54,396 nucleotides of DNA from an uncultured Eubacteriales bacterium (GCA_900314355.1 OMUY01000014.1:1-54396); one strand, 5' to 3'. Positions 26,361 through 36,007 are shown, counted from the stretch's first letter. The notes: generated by a model not told the origin, from the letters alone. Made by a program: numbers and translations.

Positions 26361-27194
26361 TTATTTCAGATTGATTTTAGTCTCGTTCAGCTGAACTGTG
26401 AAAATATAGATGAAAACAGTGACTATCGCCTTGAAATAGACATCCGTGAATCCTATGTTCATACCTCCGGCGGCTGTGTTGGCGTCAACTGCCGATTGCT
26501 GAACAGTCATTGAAATAGCGCCCTTCGCGTCAATAAGCATTGTGACGTCGGCTATGTCCGCAAGACCGTACGAAGCAGCCTGAATGCCTATAAGAAGAAT
26601 TGCTATATACAGGACTATTCCGATATTTCCGAGTCTTGAAAACGGTCTTATGTTAGCTATTGTTATTGCGAAAAGCACGTCCATTACGAAAATGCACGCA
26701 TTGAAAAGTCCGACTATTGCCGATACTATCAGGTATTTTTTGTACATCTCGACGGCGCCGACTCCCATGGTCTGAGCGAAATTATAAATCATATCATACA
26801 TTTTCGCTCCCTCGTCGTTCGCCACCGTCCAATAGTAGTAGACGCATACAACGGCGACTATTACGAGCGCATATGATATAATAACCCAAATCGTGGCTGT
26901 GAGCCATTTTGAAAAAATCAGCGATGACGTTCTGACAGGCAGTGTCTGAGTCAGATACCCTTCTCTGCCGAACAGGTTTTTGTTAGCGCCGAAGATGACC
27001 TGGACAAACGTCATGATAACAGCTATGAACGCTATCACTATTACAGCTACCGACAGAGCGAACTTTACCCATGTGCTTATGTCGAGGAATGTGGAAATTA
27101 AAAGCGCGCCCACTCCGATAGCCGCCGCAAGATAAATATCGCCGATGGCCGCGGCGTCGGCCTTGAGGTCATTCTTGATTAGTTTCCCAGTCAT
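26361..27194 (-). CDS. ABC-2-type transporter permease
   Basis: 277 residues with about six membrane helices: two near the N-terminus (residues 18-65), two between 95 and 125, and the rest towards 265. There are few charged loops, as in ABC-2 exporter permeases. It starts inside the last codons of the ATPase gene (26-base overlap), so the two are translationally coupled and form a complete exporter with the ATPase. Substrate unknown; such pairs often export lipids, peptides or antibiotics. Confidence 0.78.
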   Translation of the reverse strand: MTGKLIKNDLKADAAAIGDIYLAAAIGVGALLISTFLDISTWVKFALSVAVIVIAFIAVIMTFVQVIFGANKNLFGREGYLTQTLPVRTSSLIFSKWLTATIWVIISYALVIVAVVCVYYYWTVANDEGAKMYDMIYNFAQTMGVGAVEMYKKYLIVSAIVGLFNACIFVMDVLFAITIANIRPFSRLGNIGIVLYIAILLIGIQAASYGLADIADVTMLIDAKGAISMTVQQSAVDANTAAGGMNIGFTDVYFKAIVTVFIYIFTVQLNETKINLK

Positions 27195-27897
27195 TGCCTA
27201 TGACCTCCTTAAATACATCTTCGAGTGATTTTCCGTTTCTTGTCAAATTGTCTATTGAGGTGTTTACAAGCACTTTGCCGTGACCCAGCATCAATACATA
27301 GTTAAAGCTTGATTGAAGGTCGTTTACCATGTGCGTCGACAGAAGAAGAGTTGATTTTTCCGCATAATTATTCATGATAACGTCAAGAATATTTTCCCTC
27401 GCGGCAGGGTCCACGCCTCCTAACGGCTCGTCAAGAAGATAAAGCTCTGCCTGTCTCGACATGATAAGCAGAAGCTGAACTTTTTCCTGCATACCCTTTG
27501 ACATTGTCTTTATTTTCTGTTTTCTGTCAAGGTTGAACCTGTCAGTGAACTCTAACGCTTTGTTCCTGTCAAAATCAGAGAAGAAATCATTGAAATAATC
27601 AATAGCGTCGATTGTTCTGAATCTTTCGGAAAGATAAGTGGTATCCGGCAGGAAAGCGGTTGTGGCTTTCGTCTCGGGTCCCGGCTCATGTCCGTTTACA
27701 AGTATCTTTCCGTCGTAGTCGTGTATGACCCCCGCCAAAATTTTTATAAGCGTAGTCTTTCCGCAGCCGTTTGGACCGAGAAGACCGACTATTTTTCCGG
27801 CGGGAATATCAAATGAAACATCAGTTAAAATAGGCTTGTTTTTAACATATGATTTGTTTAAATGCCGCACCTTTACGGCATATTGCTGCGCTGGCAT
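27169..27897 (-). CDS. ABC transporter ATP-binding protein
   Basis: 242 residues. Walker A is GLLGPNGCGKTTLIKIL near residue 40. The signature is MSKGMQEKVQLLL, slightly divergent from LSGGQ, near residue 133. Walker B is LYLLDEPLGGVDP and the switch histidine is in STHMV. It energises the permease encoded just downstream. No accessory regulator (GntR, TetR) is adjacent. The ATPase may extend into regulatory exporter families such as YtrB, but that is only a suggestion. Confidence 0.92.
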   Translation of the reverse strand: MPAQQYAVKVRHLNKSYVKNKPILTDVSFDIPAGKIVGLLGPNGCGKTTLIKILAGVIHDYDGKILVNGHEPGPETKATTAFLPDTTYLSERFRTIDAIDYFNDFFSDFDRNKALEFTDRFNLDRKQKIKTMSKGMQEKVQLLLIMSRQAELYLLDEPLGGVDPAARENILDVIMNNYAEKSTLLLSTHMVNDLQSSFNYVLMLGHGKVLVNTSIDNLTRNGKSLEDVFKEVIGNDWETNQE

Positions 27898-27952
27898 TTT
27901 TTTATTTTAGCTCCCTAAAATACCGAGTATAAATTTCCTGAAAATCAGGATA

Positions 27953-29194
27953 TTATTTTATAAACTGAGGATAGTCCGCGCTTGAGTTTACGTCTTTGAC
28001 CTCGCCGGACAATATCTTTTCTGTTAGCGAAAGAAGATTTTCGTTTTTAGCGGCGTCGTCATGCCTCATATCGTAGAAAAACCATGTCTTGTCAGGGAAA
28101 GCGCAGGTCGAAGCGTCAACGTTTCCGTCCGGAGACAGTCTTGAACCGGATTCAAGTTTTTCGTCGGGTCTTGCAGCAGTCGCACCGAGAGAAGCGGATT
28201 TTACGTCTATTATAGTGTCAGATGAAGTGTACTGCGATTCAACAACAGGAACTATCTGTCTGTTGTAGCCTGCGATAACATAGAAATCGAAGCCCGATTC
28301 CTTCGCTTTATCCGAGAAAACAGAAGTATAATCGCCTAAAGCTCTTACTTTATCCTCGACGCCGATATTACCATAATTTAATTTAACGTAGCTTAAAGCG
28401 GAGTCAAGCCTCTCCGACGGCACGCAGGCCCATATCATCGTAGAGTTTCTGCCGAGTTTTTCCATAGCTGTCTTGTAAACTTTGTTTACCGTGTTGTCGT
28501 ATGCGTCCTTCGGCACCATTTTCACAAGGCTCGCGAGCTGCGCCGCCTTGCCTCCGATTCCGTTGAGAAGAGAGACCGGGTCGTCGATTTTGAGCTTTCT
28601 TTCAAGAGCGTCGGCCGCCGTGACTGTTCCGTCAAGAGCCGATTCAACAGCTATTACCTTGCCGATTTCTTTTTTCTCGGCATATTTCATCATATAAGCT
28701 CTGAGAACGCATCCGCCCAAGCTTACGGAGAACAAGTCGACTTTTTCGCTTCCCGTCTCCGATTTTACTTTTGAGATGAACTTGTCGAGCAAGTCCGCAA
28801 CGCTGTTTACCTCTCCGAACGGATTATACGCGAAATAGTAAAAATTATTTTCGCCTACGACTTTGGCTATTTTTTCCGCCGGAACCATTTTGTTTATGAA
28901 TCTTTTTTCGTCGTCCGAAAGCTTGTCATAAGACTCGTACGAAACGGCTTTTAAATCGTATTTTGAAGAGCCGTCGTCTTTGACGCTCACAGGGTCGAGA
29001 TATCCTTCCGCGATTTTTGCGATTTTATCGGAAAATCCTTTGTCCTTTCTGAAAAGCATCATTTTTGCGGCTTCCGACTTGACCTCCGAGAGGAGGGCGT
29101 TTTTGTCGACTGAAAACGGCCATACCGTTTTTCCGTCCGATGATTTTACCTTTGACTGTCCTATACCCGGTATAACAACAACTGGATTTGCCAT
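27953..29194 (-). CDS. Cytoplasmic alpha/beta hydrolase, LCAT-like lipase family
   Basis: 413 residues, no signal peptide. It begins like LCAT-type lipases (MANPVVVIPGIGQSKV), followed by FYYFAYNPFGE, and a nucleophile elbow FSVSLGGC with S158 (first glycine of GxSxG replaced by serine). Near the C-terminus DASTCAFPDKTWFFYDMRH offers the likely histidine. The same NVDASTC/PD..W block and a SASLGATA segment recur in the secreted hydrolase at 48362, so the two are paralogues, one inside and one outside the cell. Substrate unknown; a lipid or ester is inferred. AAGGAG lies 11 bases upstream of the ATG. Confidence 0.75.
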   Translation of the reverse strand: MANPVVVIPGIGQSKVKSSDGKTVWPFSVDKNALLSEVKSEAAKMMLFRKDKGFSDKIAKIAEGYLDPVSVKDDGSSKYDLKAVSYESYDKLSDDEKRFINKMVPAEKIAKVVGENNFYYFAYNPFGEVNSVADLLDKFISKVKSETGSEKVDLFSVSLGGCVLRAYMMKYAEKKEIGKVIAVESALDGTVTAADALERKLKIDDPVSLLNGIGGKAAQLASLVKMVPKDAYDNTVNKVYKTAMEKLGRNSTMIWACVPSERLDSALSYVKLNYGNIGVEDKVRALGDYTSVFSDKAKESGFDFYVIAGYNRQIVPVVESQYTSSDTIIDVKSASLGATAARPDEKLESGSRLSPDGNVDASTCAFPDKTWFFYDMRHDDAAKNENLLSLTEKILSGEVKDVNSSADYPQFIK

Positions 29195-29242
29195 TATGTA
29201 TTTTCTCCTTAGAATTTATAAAATTTATTTCTGAAATTTTCT

Positions 29243-29914
29243 TTATCTGTGCGCTTCAAGCCTGTAAATCGGCTTGCCCATTTCGACAAACTTTTTCTCG
29301 TATTCCGTGACTATATTTTCAGGATAATTGTCTTCATGTAGATTTAAAGACACGTTTCTTATTCTAAATCCGAAAGAAGAAAAAGATTCGATTGAATACT
29401 CAAAAAATTTTCTGTCATCTGTTTTTTGTATTATCACGCCGTCTTTTTTCAAAAGTCCGTCATATATCTTTAAAAACATTTCGCTGGTCAGCCTGTGGCT
29501 TTCGTAGTCCGCTTTGGGATACGGGCAGGAAAAGTTGAGATATATTTTTTCGCAGCTGTTTTCATGAATATATTTCGGCAGATATTCGGCGAGAGTATTC
29601 AAAATAATAACGTTTTTTTCGTCCGACTCGAATATTTTTTTTGCGGACATATAAGCTACGTTTCTCTCTGCTTCCACTCCTATGAAATTTGTCCCGGGGT
29701 TTCTTTTTGCTGTTTCGCAGATGAATCCGCCTTTTCCCGAGCCTATTTCAAGCTCAAGCGGAGCCTGCCTTCCGAAAATCGAATATAAATCGAGATATTC
29801 CTTTTTTTCAAGGCTTGTTTTGAAATTCAAATCGTCCGATCTCACGGTAAAAAGAGTTTTTCCTTCAAATTTCTCAATTTTTTCCTCGAGATTTTTTTTT
29901 CTTCTCATTCTCAT
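29243..29914 (-). CDS. trmB: tRNA (guanine-N7-)-methyltransferase TrmB
   Basis: About 223 residues. TrmB uses SAM to methylate G46 of tRNA. The SAM motif LELEIGSGKGGFICETAKRN lies near residue 55 and the family acid motif is GVEAERNVAYMSAKKI. The active-site segment reads NFSCPYPKADYESHRLT, where most TrmB have NFSDPWPKKRHxKRRL. The last conserved stretch is VTEYEKKF. The start is uncertain. An ATG at 29956 would be almost leaderless, given a promoter whose start site falls right there. The ATG at 29914 begins MRMRRKKNLEEKIEKF, like other TrmB, and has GGGAG 15 bases upstream; I prefer it. Confidence 0.88.
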   Translation of the reverse strand: MRMRRKKNLEEKIEKFEGKTLFTVRSDDLNFKTSLEKKEYLDLYSIFGRQAPLELEIGSGKGGFICETAKRNPGTNFIGVEAERNVAYMSAKKIFESDEKNVIILNTLAEYLPKYIHENSCEKIYLNFSCPYPKADYESHRLTSEMFLKIYDGLLKKDGVIIQKTDDRKFFEYSIESFSSFGFRIRNVSLNLHEDNYPENIVTEYEKKFVEMGKPIYRLEAHR

Positions 29915-29964
29915 AATTTCAAGTATTTTCTCCCGTAGAACCGTATATCTCGGCATGATTTTTA

Positions 29965-29993
29965 ATATTACAATAATTGAATTTATTAGTCAA
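29965..29993 (-). promoter_or_regulatory. Sigma-A promoter for trmB (minus strand)
   Basis: Read on the minus strand: TTGACT (29993-29988), 17-base spacer, TAATAT (29970-29965). The predicted transcription start is only a few bases upstream of the ATG at 29956. Confidence 0.6.
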
Positions 29994-30073
29994 GCTTTGA
30001 TGATTAAATTTTATATTAAATTTCGTGTTTATATTTATTAATAAGATATTTTGCGCTTTTGTCCATTTTAGTG

Positions 30074-30102
30074 TTGAAAAATAAAAGCGGGTCTGTTATA
30101 AT
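30074..30102 (+). promoter_or_regulatory. Sigma-A promoter for the SH3-like membrane protein
   Basis: TTGAAA (30074-30079), 17-base spacer, TATAAT (30097-30102); about 70 bases upstream of the ATG. Confidence 0.72.
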
Positions 30103-30173
30103 TTAAAAAATCGAGGATTGGGTCAGAAAGACGCATTTTTCTTTAACTTACAAAGACTGGCAGGTAATTAATT

Positions 30174-30833
30174 ATGGATTATGATAATGAAAACAGATAT
30201 TCGGACTATCAGGACGAATCCGGTGCGGAGCATGATTACAACAATCCCGCCGGACCGGACAGCCGTTCCGATTCGGACAGCGGAAAATCACAGTTGAGCA
30301 GTTTTGGCAATGTTTGGGACAGGGTGAAAGATGCCGTTTCAGACTTTTTCAGGCAGATAAAAGAAGGCAACACCAAAAAACTTATCTCTCTTCTTCTTGT
30401 CATCGCTTTTATAGTGATTATTATTGTCATCGCAGCCACAAAAGCCCACAAATCAGATACAAAAGTTGTCGCAGAACAGTCAACCGACAGCTATTCGGAA
30501 GTACAGTCTCTGATTTCTCCGGTTACGCCTTCCGCGGAAGTCGGTTCCGCTGGCGTGTTCACAATCACGTCCGATTCCGGTCTGAATCTCAGATACGACG
30601 TTGACGGAAATACAGATACAGTTGTCTCTGTTCCTAAGGACGCCGTTGTCGAGGTATTGTACTCCGAGACCGATTCCGAAGGCAGAACAAAAGGCTTCAT
30701 ACATTATAACGACGGAACTCAAGAATACAAGGGATGGATAGTTCTAAAAGACGCCGACGGAACGGAATATGTGACGGCAGGCGGTAATTTAGAGGATACA
30801 ACGGAATCCGTTTCTGTCTCTTCTATCGGATAA
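30174..30833 (+). CDS. Membrane-anchored protein with SH3-like extracytoplasmic domain
   Basis: 219 residues. A polar Asp/Ser-rich cytoplasmic N-terminus of about 75 residues is followed by one transmembrane helix (LISLLLVIAFIVIIIVIAA). After a Ser-rich linker comes a small beta domain (residues about 125-200) that resembles bacterial SH3: FTITSDSGLNLRYDVDGNTD and KGWIVLKDADG. SH3b domains bind cell-wall peptides, so a wall-related role with the adjacent penicillin-binding protein (115 bases downstream, same strand) is plausible but inferred. Confidence 0.72.
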   Translation: MDYDNENRYSDYQDESGAEHDYNNPAGPDSRSDSDSGKSQLSSFGNVWDRVKDAVSDFFRQIKEGNTKKLISLLLVIAFIVIIIVIAATKAHKSDTKVVAEQSTDSYSEVQSLISPVTPSAEVGSAGVFTITSDSGLNLRYDVDGNTDTVVSVPKDAVVEVLYSETDSEGRTKGFIHYNDGTQEYKGWIVLKDADGTEYVTAGGNLEDTTESVSVSSIG

Positions 30834-30948
30834 AAAACATTATTTATATTCCGGCGTCATCTGTATTGCCGGAATATAATTTCTGTTGCAGACAGATATT
30901 TTATTTTTCATTTTAAGTTGAATTGTAAAAAGGTGAGAAATTTTTAAG

Positions 30949-33303
30949 TTGATGGCAAATAAAGACTCGGGTTCAGGCGGCAGACCGAACAAAAATTCAA
31001 ATTATGTTTCGCCTAAGGATCAAAAATATCTCGAAAAAGGAATAAGGCATCCGTTTTGGCATAAATTCGGATTTGTTGTCGCTGTCATAGCACTGTTTTT
31101 TATTTTTACGGCTTTTGTCGCAGGCGGCTATTGTCTTCATTATATGCTTAAATTCGTAAACGGCGACGCTTCGATAAACCTTGACGAGTACAAGCAAAAT
31201 CAATCTCAGACGACCATAATGTACACTCTCGACGGCGACGGGAACGAGATTGAGCTTGCAAGGCTTCACGGCGAGGAAAACAGAATTTGGGTCGATTTGG
31301 ACGATATACCCGAAAATCTGCAGCATGCTTATGTGGCTCTTGAGGACAAGAGATTTTATGATCATAACGGAGTTGACTGGCTTCGAACAATTTCCGTCAT
31401 AGCCGTTTACAATTTCCAGCAGGGCGGTTCTACCATAACGCAGCAGCTTATCAAAAACCTTACGGGACAAAACGGCAGAACGTTTGTCAGAAAATATAAT
31501 GAGATTCTGAACGCTTTGAACGTCGAAAAGCATTATTCAAAAGACACTATCCTCGAGGCTTATCTTAATACTCTCTACCTCGACGGAGGATGCTACGGCG
31601 TTCAGACCGCCGCCGAATATTATTTCGGAAAAAACGTCTCCGAGCTGAATTTGGCGGAGTGCGCGTCGATAGCGGCTATTACTCAGGCGCCTTATACATA
31701 CGACCCGCTCATAAATCCGGACAACAACCGCACCAGACAGCTTCAGTGTCTTAAAGATATGCTCGACCAGGGCTATATCACTCAAAAGGAATATGACGAT
31801 GCCGTAAATTACAAAATGGTATTTACAAACAGCGCCGATTACGTTGAATCCGAATCCGCCAAGAAAAAATCGTCGTCCGAGAAAAATGAGACGGAGACAA
31901 TTCAGAGCTACTACATAGATTACGTCATCGATCAGGTAATAGACGATCTTATGAATACGAGAAATTACACTTACTCGGACGCGTGGAGATTAGTCTATTA
32001 CGGCGGACTTAAAATTCATGTCGCTCAGGATACGTCTATTCAGTCGGAGCTTGAGAAAGTATATTACAACAGAGAGGGATTCCCTTCATCTAAAAATTCA
32101 TACGGCGAGCTTGTTCAGTCGTCAATGGTTGTCATGGATTATTCCGGCAGAGTTCTCGGAATTGTCGGACAGGCAGGCGAAAAGACGATGAACAGAAATC
32201 TGAATATAGCGACGCAGTCGAGAAGACAGCCCGGTTCGTCAATAAAGCCGCTTTCGGTATATTCCCTCGCTATAAATTCCGATAAATACACATGGTCGTA
32301 TCCTCTCGTTCAGAATTACGGAATTTTGGTAAACGGTGAAAGATGGCCTCAAAATTACGGCGGCGACCCCGGTTCACCTTACAGCTATATAACTATTCAA
32401 AAGGCGCTTGCGCCGTCGTACAATACCGTTCCCGCTCAGATTTTGAAGGACATCGGAACAGATAAATCGTATAACTGGCTTAAAACTGCTTTCCATTTCA
32501 CGTCGCTCGAAGAAGCGGACAACGATTACGCTCCTCTTGCAGTCGGCGCTATGACGCACGGCGTCTACGGAATAGAAATGGCTGCCGGTTTCGCGACATT
32601 CGGAAACGGCGGAAAATATTACGCTCCTTATTCTTATTATACTGTCACAAATTCGGATAATTCCATTGTCTACCTTACTCATTCCGATGACGGCGAGCAG
32701 GTTATGGACAAAGGAACCGCCGAGGTTATGAATAAGCTTCTGCAGACTGTTGTTACGGAGTCAAACGGTACAGGACGCCAGTACGGCGTTACCGGATTTG
32801 AAACATTCGCTAAAACCGGTACGACTACAGACGAAAAGGACAGATGGTTTATCGGCGGCACTCCTTACTATGTCGCTGCCGTTTGGTTTGGCTATGCCGA
32901 ACATCCGGAAGCGCTTGATTACAGCGTGAATTACTGCGGCAGAACTTTCCAGACGGTCATGAACGATATACATGAAGGTCTTGAATCAAAATCATTTGAA
33001 TTTGACGACGAGATAGAACAGGATACGTTCTGCTACGACACCGGTTTGCTTGCGTCGAGAAACTGCTACAACACAGGCGTAGGATGGTATAAGACAGATA
33101 ATGTCCCGGGTTATTGCTCCGGCGGCGGAAGTTCAAGAAAATACGCTTCAACAACAAGCGCCGCAACTACAGCGGCGTCGGATGAAAATACAACAAAGCA
33201 ATCCGAGACTACGACTCAGGCTGCAGCCACAACACAGGCTGCTACCACAACGGCGCGAAATGCAGACAACGGTCAGAACGATGCCGGTCAGGATGAAAAC
33301 TAA
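30949..33303 (+). CDS. Class A penicillin-binding protein (PBP1A family)
   Basis: 784 residues, bifunctional. A short cytoplasmic tail and membrane helix (residues about 42-68) are followed by a GT51 transglycosylase domain: catalytic glutamate in ALEDKRFYDHNGVDW near residue 130, and GGSTITQQLIKNL near 165. The transpeptidase domain has SxxK in RQPGSSIKPLS near 430, SYN in APSYNTVPAQ near 487, and KTG in AKTGTTTDEKDRWFIGGTPY near 625. The last 60 residues are a Thr/Ala/Gln-rich tail. It polymerises and cross-links peptidoglycan outside the membrane. Start: TTG at 30949 or the adjacent ATG at 30952, with AGGTG 13-16 bases upstream. Confidence 0.95.
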   Translation: MMANKDSGSGGRPNKNSNYVSPKDQKYLEKGIRHPFWHKFGFVVAVIALFFIFTAFVAGGYCLHYMLKFVNGDASINLDEYKQNQSQTTIMYTLDGDGNEIELARLHGEENRIWVDLDDIPENLQHAYVALEDKRFYDHNGVDWLRTISVIAVYNFQQGGSTITQQLIKNLTGQNGRTFVRKYNEILNALNVEKHYSKDTILEAYLNTLYLDGGCYGVQTAAEYYFGKNVSELNLAECASIAAITQAPYTYDPLINPDNNRTRQLQCLKDMLDQGYITQKEYDDAVNYKMVFTNSADYVESESAKKKSSSEKNETETIQSYYIDYVIDQVIDDLMNTRNYTYSDAWRLVYYGGLKIHVAQDTSIQSELEKVYYNREGFPSSKNSYGELVQSSMVVMDYSGRVLGIVGQAGEKTMNRNLNIATQSRRQPGSSIKPLSVYSLAINSDKYTWSYPLVQNYGILVNGERWPQNYGGDPGSPYSYITIQKALAPSYNTVPAQILKDIGTDKSYNWLKTAFHFTSLEEADNDYAPLAVGAMTHGVYGIEMAAGFATFGNGGKYYAPYSYYTVTNSDNSIVYLTHSDDGEQVMDKGTAEVMNKLLQTVVTESNGTGRQYGVTGFETFAKTGTTTDEKDRWFIGGTPYYVAAVWFGYAEHPEALDYSVNYCGRTFQTVMNDIHEGLESKSFEFDDEIEQDTFCYDTGLLASRNCYNTGVGWYKTDNVPGYCSGGGSSRKYASTTSAATTAASDENTTKQSETTTQAAATTQAATTTARNADNGQNDAGQDEN

Positions 33304-33324
33304 TCCGATTTTTTGAAAAAAGAG

Positions 33325-33352
33325 ACGGTCGAAAATCATTCGGCCGTTTCGT
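33325..33352 (+). terminator. Possible weak terminator behind the PBP gene
   Basis: ACGGTCGAA pairs with TTCGGCCGT (one G-U) across AATCA, but the following sequence has only a short T-run. Confidence 0.4.
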
Positions 33353-33394
33353 GTATTCTTATATATCTTGTAATAATATTTCCGGAGGGAAAAA

Positions 33395-33820
33395 ATGGTA
33401 ATTATCTCCGTTGATTACGGCGACAAGAGGACAGGCGTCGCGGTCTGCGACAAATACGAGACCATAGCGTCTCCCGTAAAGGTAATAGACGAATGGAATC
33501 AGGATGCGCTCGCCGAAAAAATAGCAGCTGTAATCTTGGAATATAAAGCCGAGGCCGTCGTGGTCGGACTGCCTAAAAATATGGACGGCACGGAAGGAGC
33601 GAGAGCGGAAAAGTGCAGAAATTTCGCCAAGCTTCTTGAAGAAAAATCCGGCGTAAAATCTTTTCTCTGCGATGAAAGACTTACGACGGTAATTTCTCAC
33701 CGGGATTTATCGGTGACAAATACGAGAGGCAAAAAAAGAAAAGCCGCAGTTGACGCGCTGTCGGCTGTGATAATTCTTGAGGACTTTATCGAAACGAGGA
33801 AGAATATCAAAAAAAATTAA
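33395..33820 (+). CDS. ruvX: Holliday junction resolvase-like protein RuvX (YqgF)
   Basis: 141 residues, normal size. RNase-H-like fold: first acid in SVDYGDKRTGVAV (residues 5-17), VVVGLPKNMDGTEGARAE near 58, second acid in CDERLTT near 92, third in AVDALSAVIILEDFI near 118. The family is implicated in 16S pre-rRNA 5'-end processing and in resolving recombination intermediates. A GGAGGG site precedes the ATG. Confidence 0.95.
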   Translation: MVIISVDYGDKRTGVAVCDKYETIASPVKVIDEWNQDALAEKIAAVILEYKAEAVVVGLPKNMDGTEGARAEKCRNFAKLLEEKSGVKSFLCDERLTTVISHRDLSVTNTRGKKRKAAVDALSAVIILEDFIETRKNIKKN

Positions 33821-33914
33821 ATTTTTTAAACGATAATTATTGATATAAGGTGTATAATATAATGATAATTAATTTAATTATCTGTCTTTGATTTTTTGGA
33901 AAGCGGGTGTTTTC

Positions 33915-35942
33915 TTGAGTCGTAAATATTGGCGTGTAGCTGATGTGAATATAGATGAAGCGAAGTTCATGGCGTCAGAATACGGGCTTAGCGGCGCGCA
34001 GGCGGTAATATTAAATTCAAGGAACATCAAAACCAAAAAGCAGATAGATGAATTTTTCTCATCCGACGAAAACCTTTCCGATCCTTTCTTAATTAAAGAT
34101 ATGGACAAGGCGGTCGACACGATAGAAGATTTCATCGAGTCCGGAGAAAAAATCACCGTTTTCGGCGATTACGACTGCGACGGAGTTTCGGCAACAGTTA
34201 TTTTGTATTCCTATCTTCAGGCGGCCGGCGCCTTGGTTGACTATTACATACCGTCAAGGCTCTCCGAAGGGTACGGCATGCACAAAGAATCGATAAAGAA
34301 GATATACGAAAACGGCACTAAATTGATTATCACCGTAGATAACGGCATCAGCGCGCTGGAAGAAGCGGAATATATATATTCTCTCGGTATGAAGCTTGTT
34401 GTGACCGATCACCATGAACCGGGAGAAAATCTGCCCGAAGCGGAGGCCGTTGTAGACCCGCACAGAAAAGACGACAAAAGCTCGAAAACCGAGCTGTGCG
34501 GCGCAGGAGTCGCGTTTAAACTGTGCTGCGCTCTCGACGGAGATGAAAGCGCGGTGTCAGAAAGTTTTTCGGATCTTGCGGCTATAGCGTCAATAGCCGA
34601 TGTCGTTTCACTTACGGGTGAGACGAGGTCGATAGTAATACGCGGGATAAATTCGATAAAATTGTCTCCGAGACCGGGAATTTCGGCTTTGTTGAAGCTG
34701 TCGTCGGTAGCTCCCGATTCTATAGCGTCGTCATCAATAGCTTTTTCTGTTGCGCCGAGAGTCAATGCGGCCGGCAGGCTCGGCGACGCGGACACGGCTT
34801 TTAAACTTCTATATACCGACGACCCGGAAGAGGCGATGTCTCTCGCGCAGAAATTATGCGGTTTCAACGATGAGAGAAAGTCGGAGGAACATAGAATTTT
34901 CACCGAAGCAGTAAGTGAAATAGAGTCTGATTATAAATTAAAATACGCGGATGTAATTGTTGCGTCGGGAACAAACTGGCATACGGGAGTTATCGGGATT
35001 GTCGCGGCAAGACTCGTCGAAAAATATTCGAGACCGTGTATTGTTCTTTCTTCCGAAGACGGCGTATCGAAGGGATCGGGCAGATCAATAGGCGGCTTTT
35101 CGCTTTTTGACGCGCTCAGCTACTGCGCTCCTGTTCTCGAAAAATTCGGCGGTCACAAGCTTGCGGCGGGTCTTACGATAAAAGACTCGGAGATAGAAAA
35201 TTTCAGAAATAAAATAAACGAATATGCGTCTAAAGTTCCCGATGTTTTTCCGGAAATCGATATTGATATGAAAATAAATCCGGCGTCGGTAAATTTAAAT
35301 CTCTGCGATGCTGTGAAGGCTTTGGAACCTTTCGGTCAGGACAATCCGGATCCCGTGTTCGGTCTTTACAATATGAAAATCACAGATGTTAAGCCGCTCG
35401 GATCGTCTGGAAAGCATATAAAAATCTTTGCCGAAAAAAAAGGCGTCACAGTAAGCTGTCTTTGCTTTAATGTTCCGCTTTCCGATTTTCCTTACGACAT
35501 AGGCGACACAGTCGATATAGCTGTAAACATTTCAAAAAACGAATATATGGGAAACGAGTCGGCGCAGATGATAGTCAGGGCGGTAAAGCTCGCCTCATTT
35601 GACGATGAAAAATATTTTGAATCTGAGTCGCTTTACAGAAAATTCCGTTCCGGAAAAGAACTCGCAGTCGAGGAGAAAGCGATTTTGAGACCGACAAGAA
35701 AAGCTGTCGCGGACGTCTATAAATATATAAGAGCCCATAAAAACACATGCAAATCACCTGAATTCCTCGCTCTGGAGACAGGACTTTCATCATATGAAAC
35801 CGGCATGATTTCATCAGCTGTCGACGCTTTGACTGAGTTGGGACTTATTGAAAATCATTCCGGAAAGCTTTCGGCTGTTGAAAATGTGGCAAAAAAAAAT
35901 CTCGCGTCTTCGTCAATACTAAAAGCTCTCGGTTACAAATAA
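33915..35942 (+). CDS. recJ: Single-stranded-DNA-specific exonuclease RecJ
   Basis: About 675 residues. RecJ is a DHH-family 5'-3' exonuclease for recombination and mismatch repair. Motifs: VFGDYDCDGVSATVILYSYL (motif I), LIITVDNGISA (II), VVTDHHEPGENLP (III, DHH) and AVVDPH. DHHA1 sequence includes SGTNWHTGVIGIVAARLVEK and GSGRSIGGFSLFDAL. An OB-like domain and a helical C-terminal extension follow. Start: the frame runs from TTG 33888, but TTG at 33915 (SRKYWRVADVN) fits the family N-terminus and has a GGGTG site at 5 bases; preferred. A bacterial relA gene follows after 65 bases. Confidence 0.93.
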   Translation: MSRKYWRVADVNIDEAKFMASEYGLSGAQAVILNSRNIKTKKQIDEFFSSDENLSDPFLIKDMDKAVDTIEDFIESGEKITVFGDYDCDGVSATVILYSYLQAAGALVDYYIPSRLSEGYGMHKESIKKIYENGTKLIITVDNGISALEEAEYIYSLGMKLVVTDHHEPGENLPEAEAVVDPHRKDDKSSKTELCGAGVAFKLCCALDGDESAVSESFSDLAAIASIADVVSLTGETRSIVIRGINSIKLSPRPGISALLKLSSVAPDSIASSSIAFSVAPRVNAAGRLGDADTAFKLLYTDDPEEAMSLAQKLCGFNDERKSEEHRIFTEAVSEIESDYKLKYADVIVASGTNWHTGVIGIVAARLVEKYSRPCIVLSSEDGVSKGSGRSIGGFSLFDALSYCAPVLEKFGGHKLAAGLTIKDSEIENFRNKINEYASKVPDVFPEIDIDMKINPASVNLNLCDAVKALEPFGQDNPDPVFGLYNMKITDVKPLGSSGKHIKIFAEKKGVTVSCLCFNVPLSDFPYDIGDTVDIAVNISKNEYMGNESAQMIVRAVKLASFDDEKYFESESLYRKFRSGKELAVEEKAILRPTRKAVADVYKYIRAHKNTCKSPEFLALETGLSSYETGMISSAVDALTELGLIENHSGKLSAVENVAKKNLASSSILKALGYK

Positions 35943-36007
35943 ATTAAACAGAGTATATCAAAACAAAACACGCCTTTTGTCATAAGGCAGAAAAGGAGGA
36001 AATCCGT

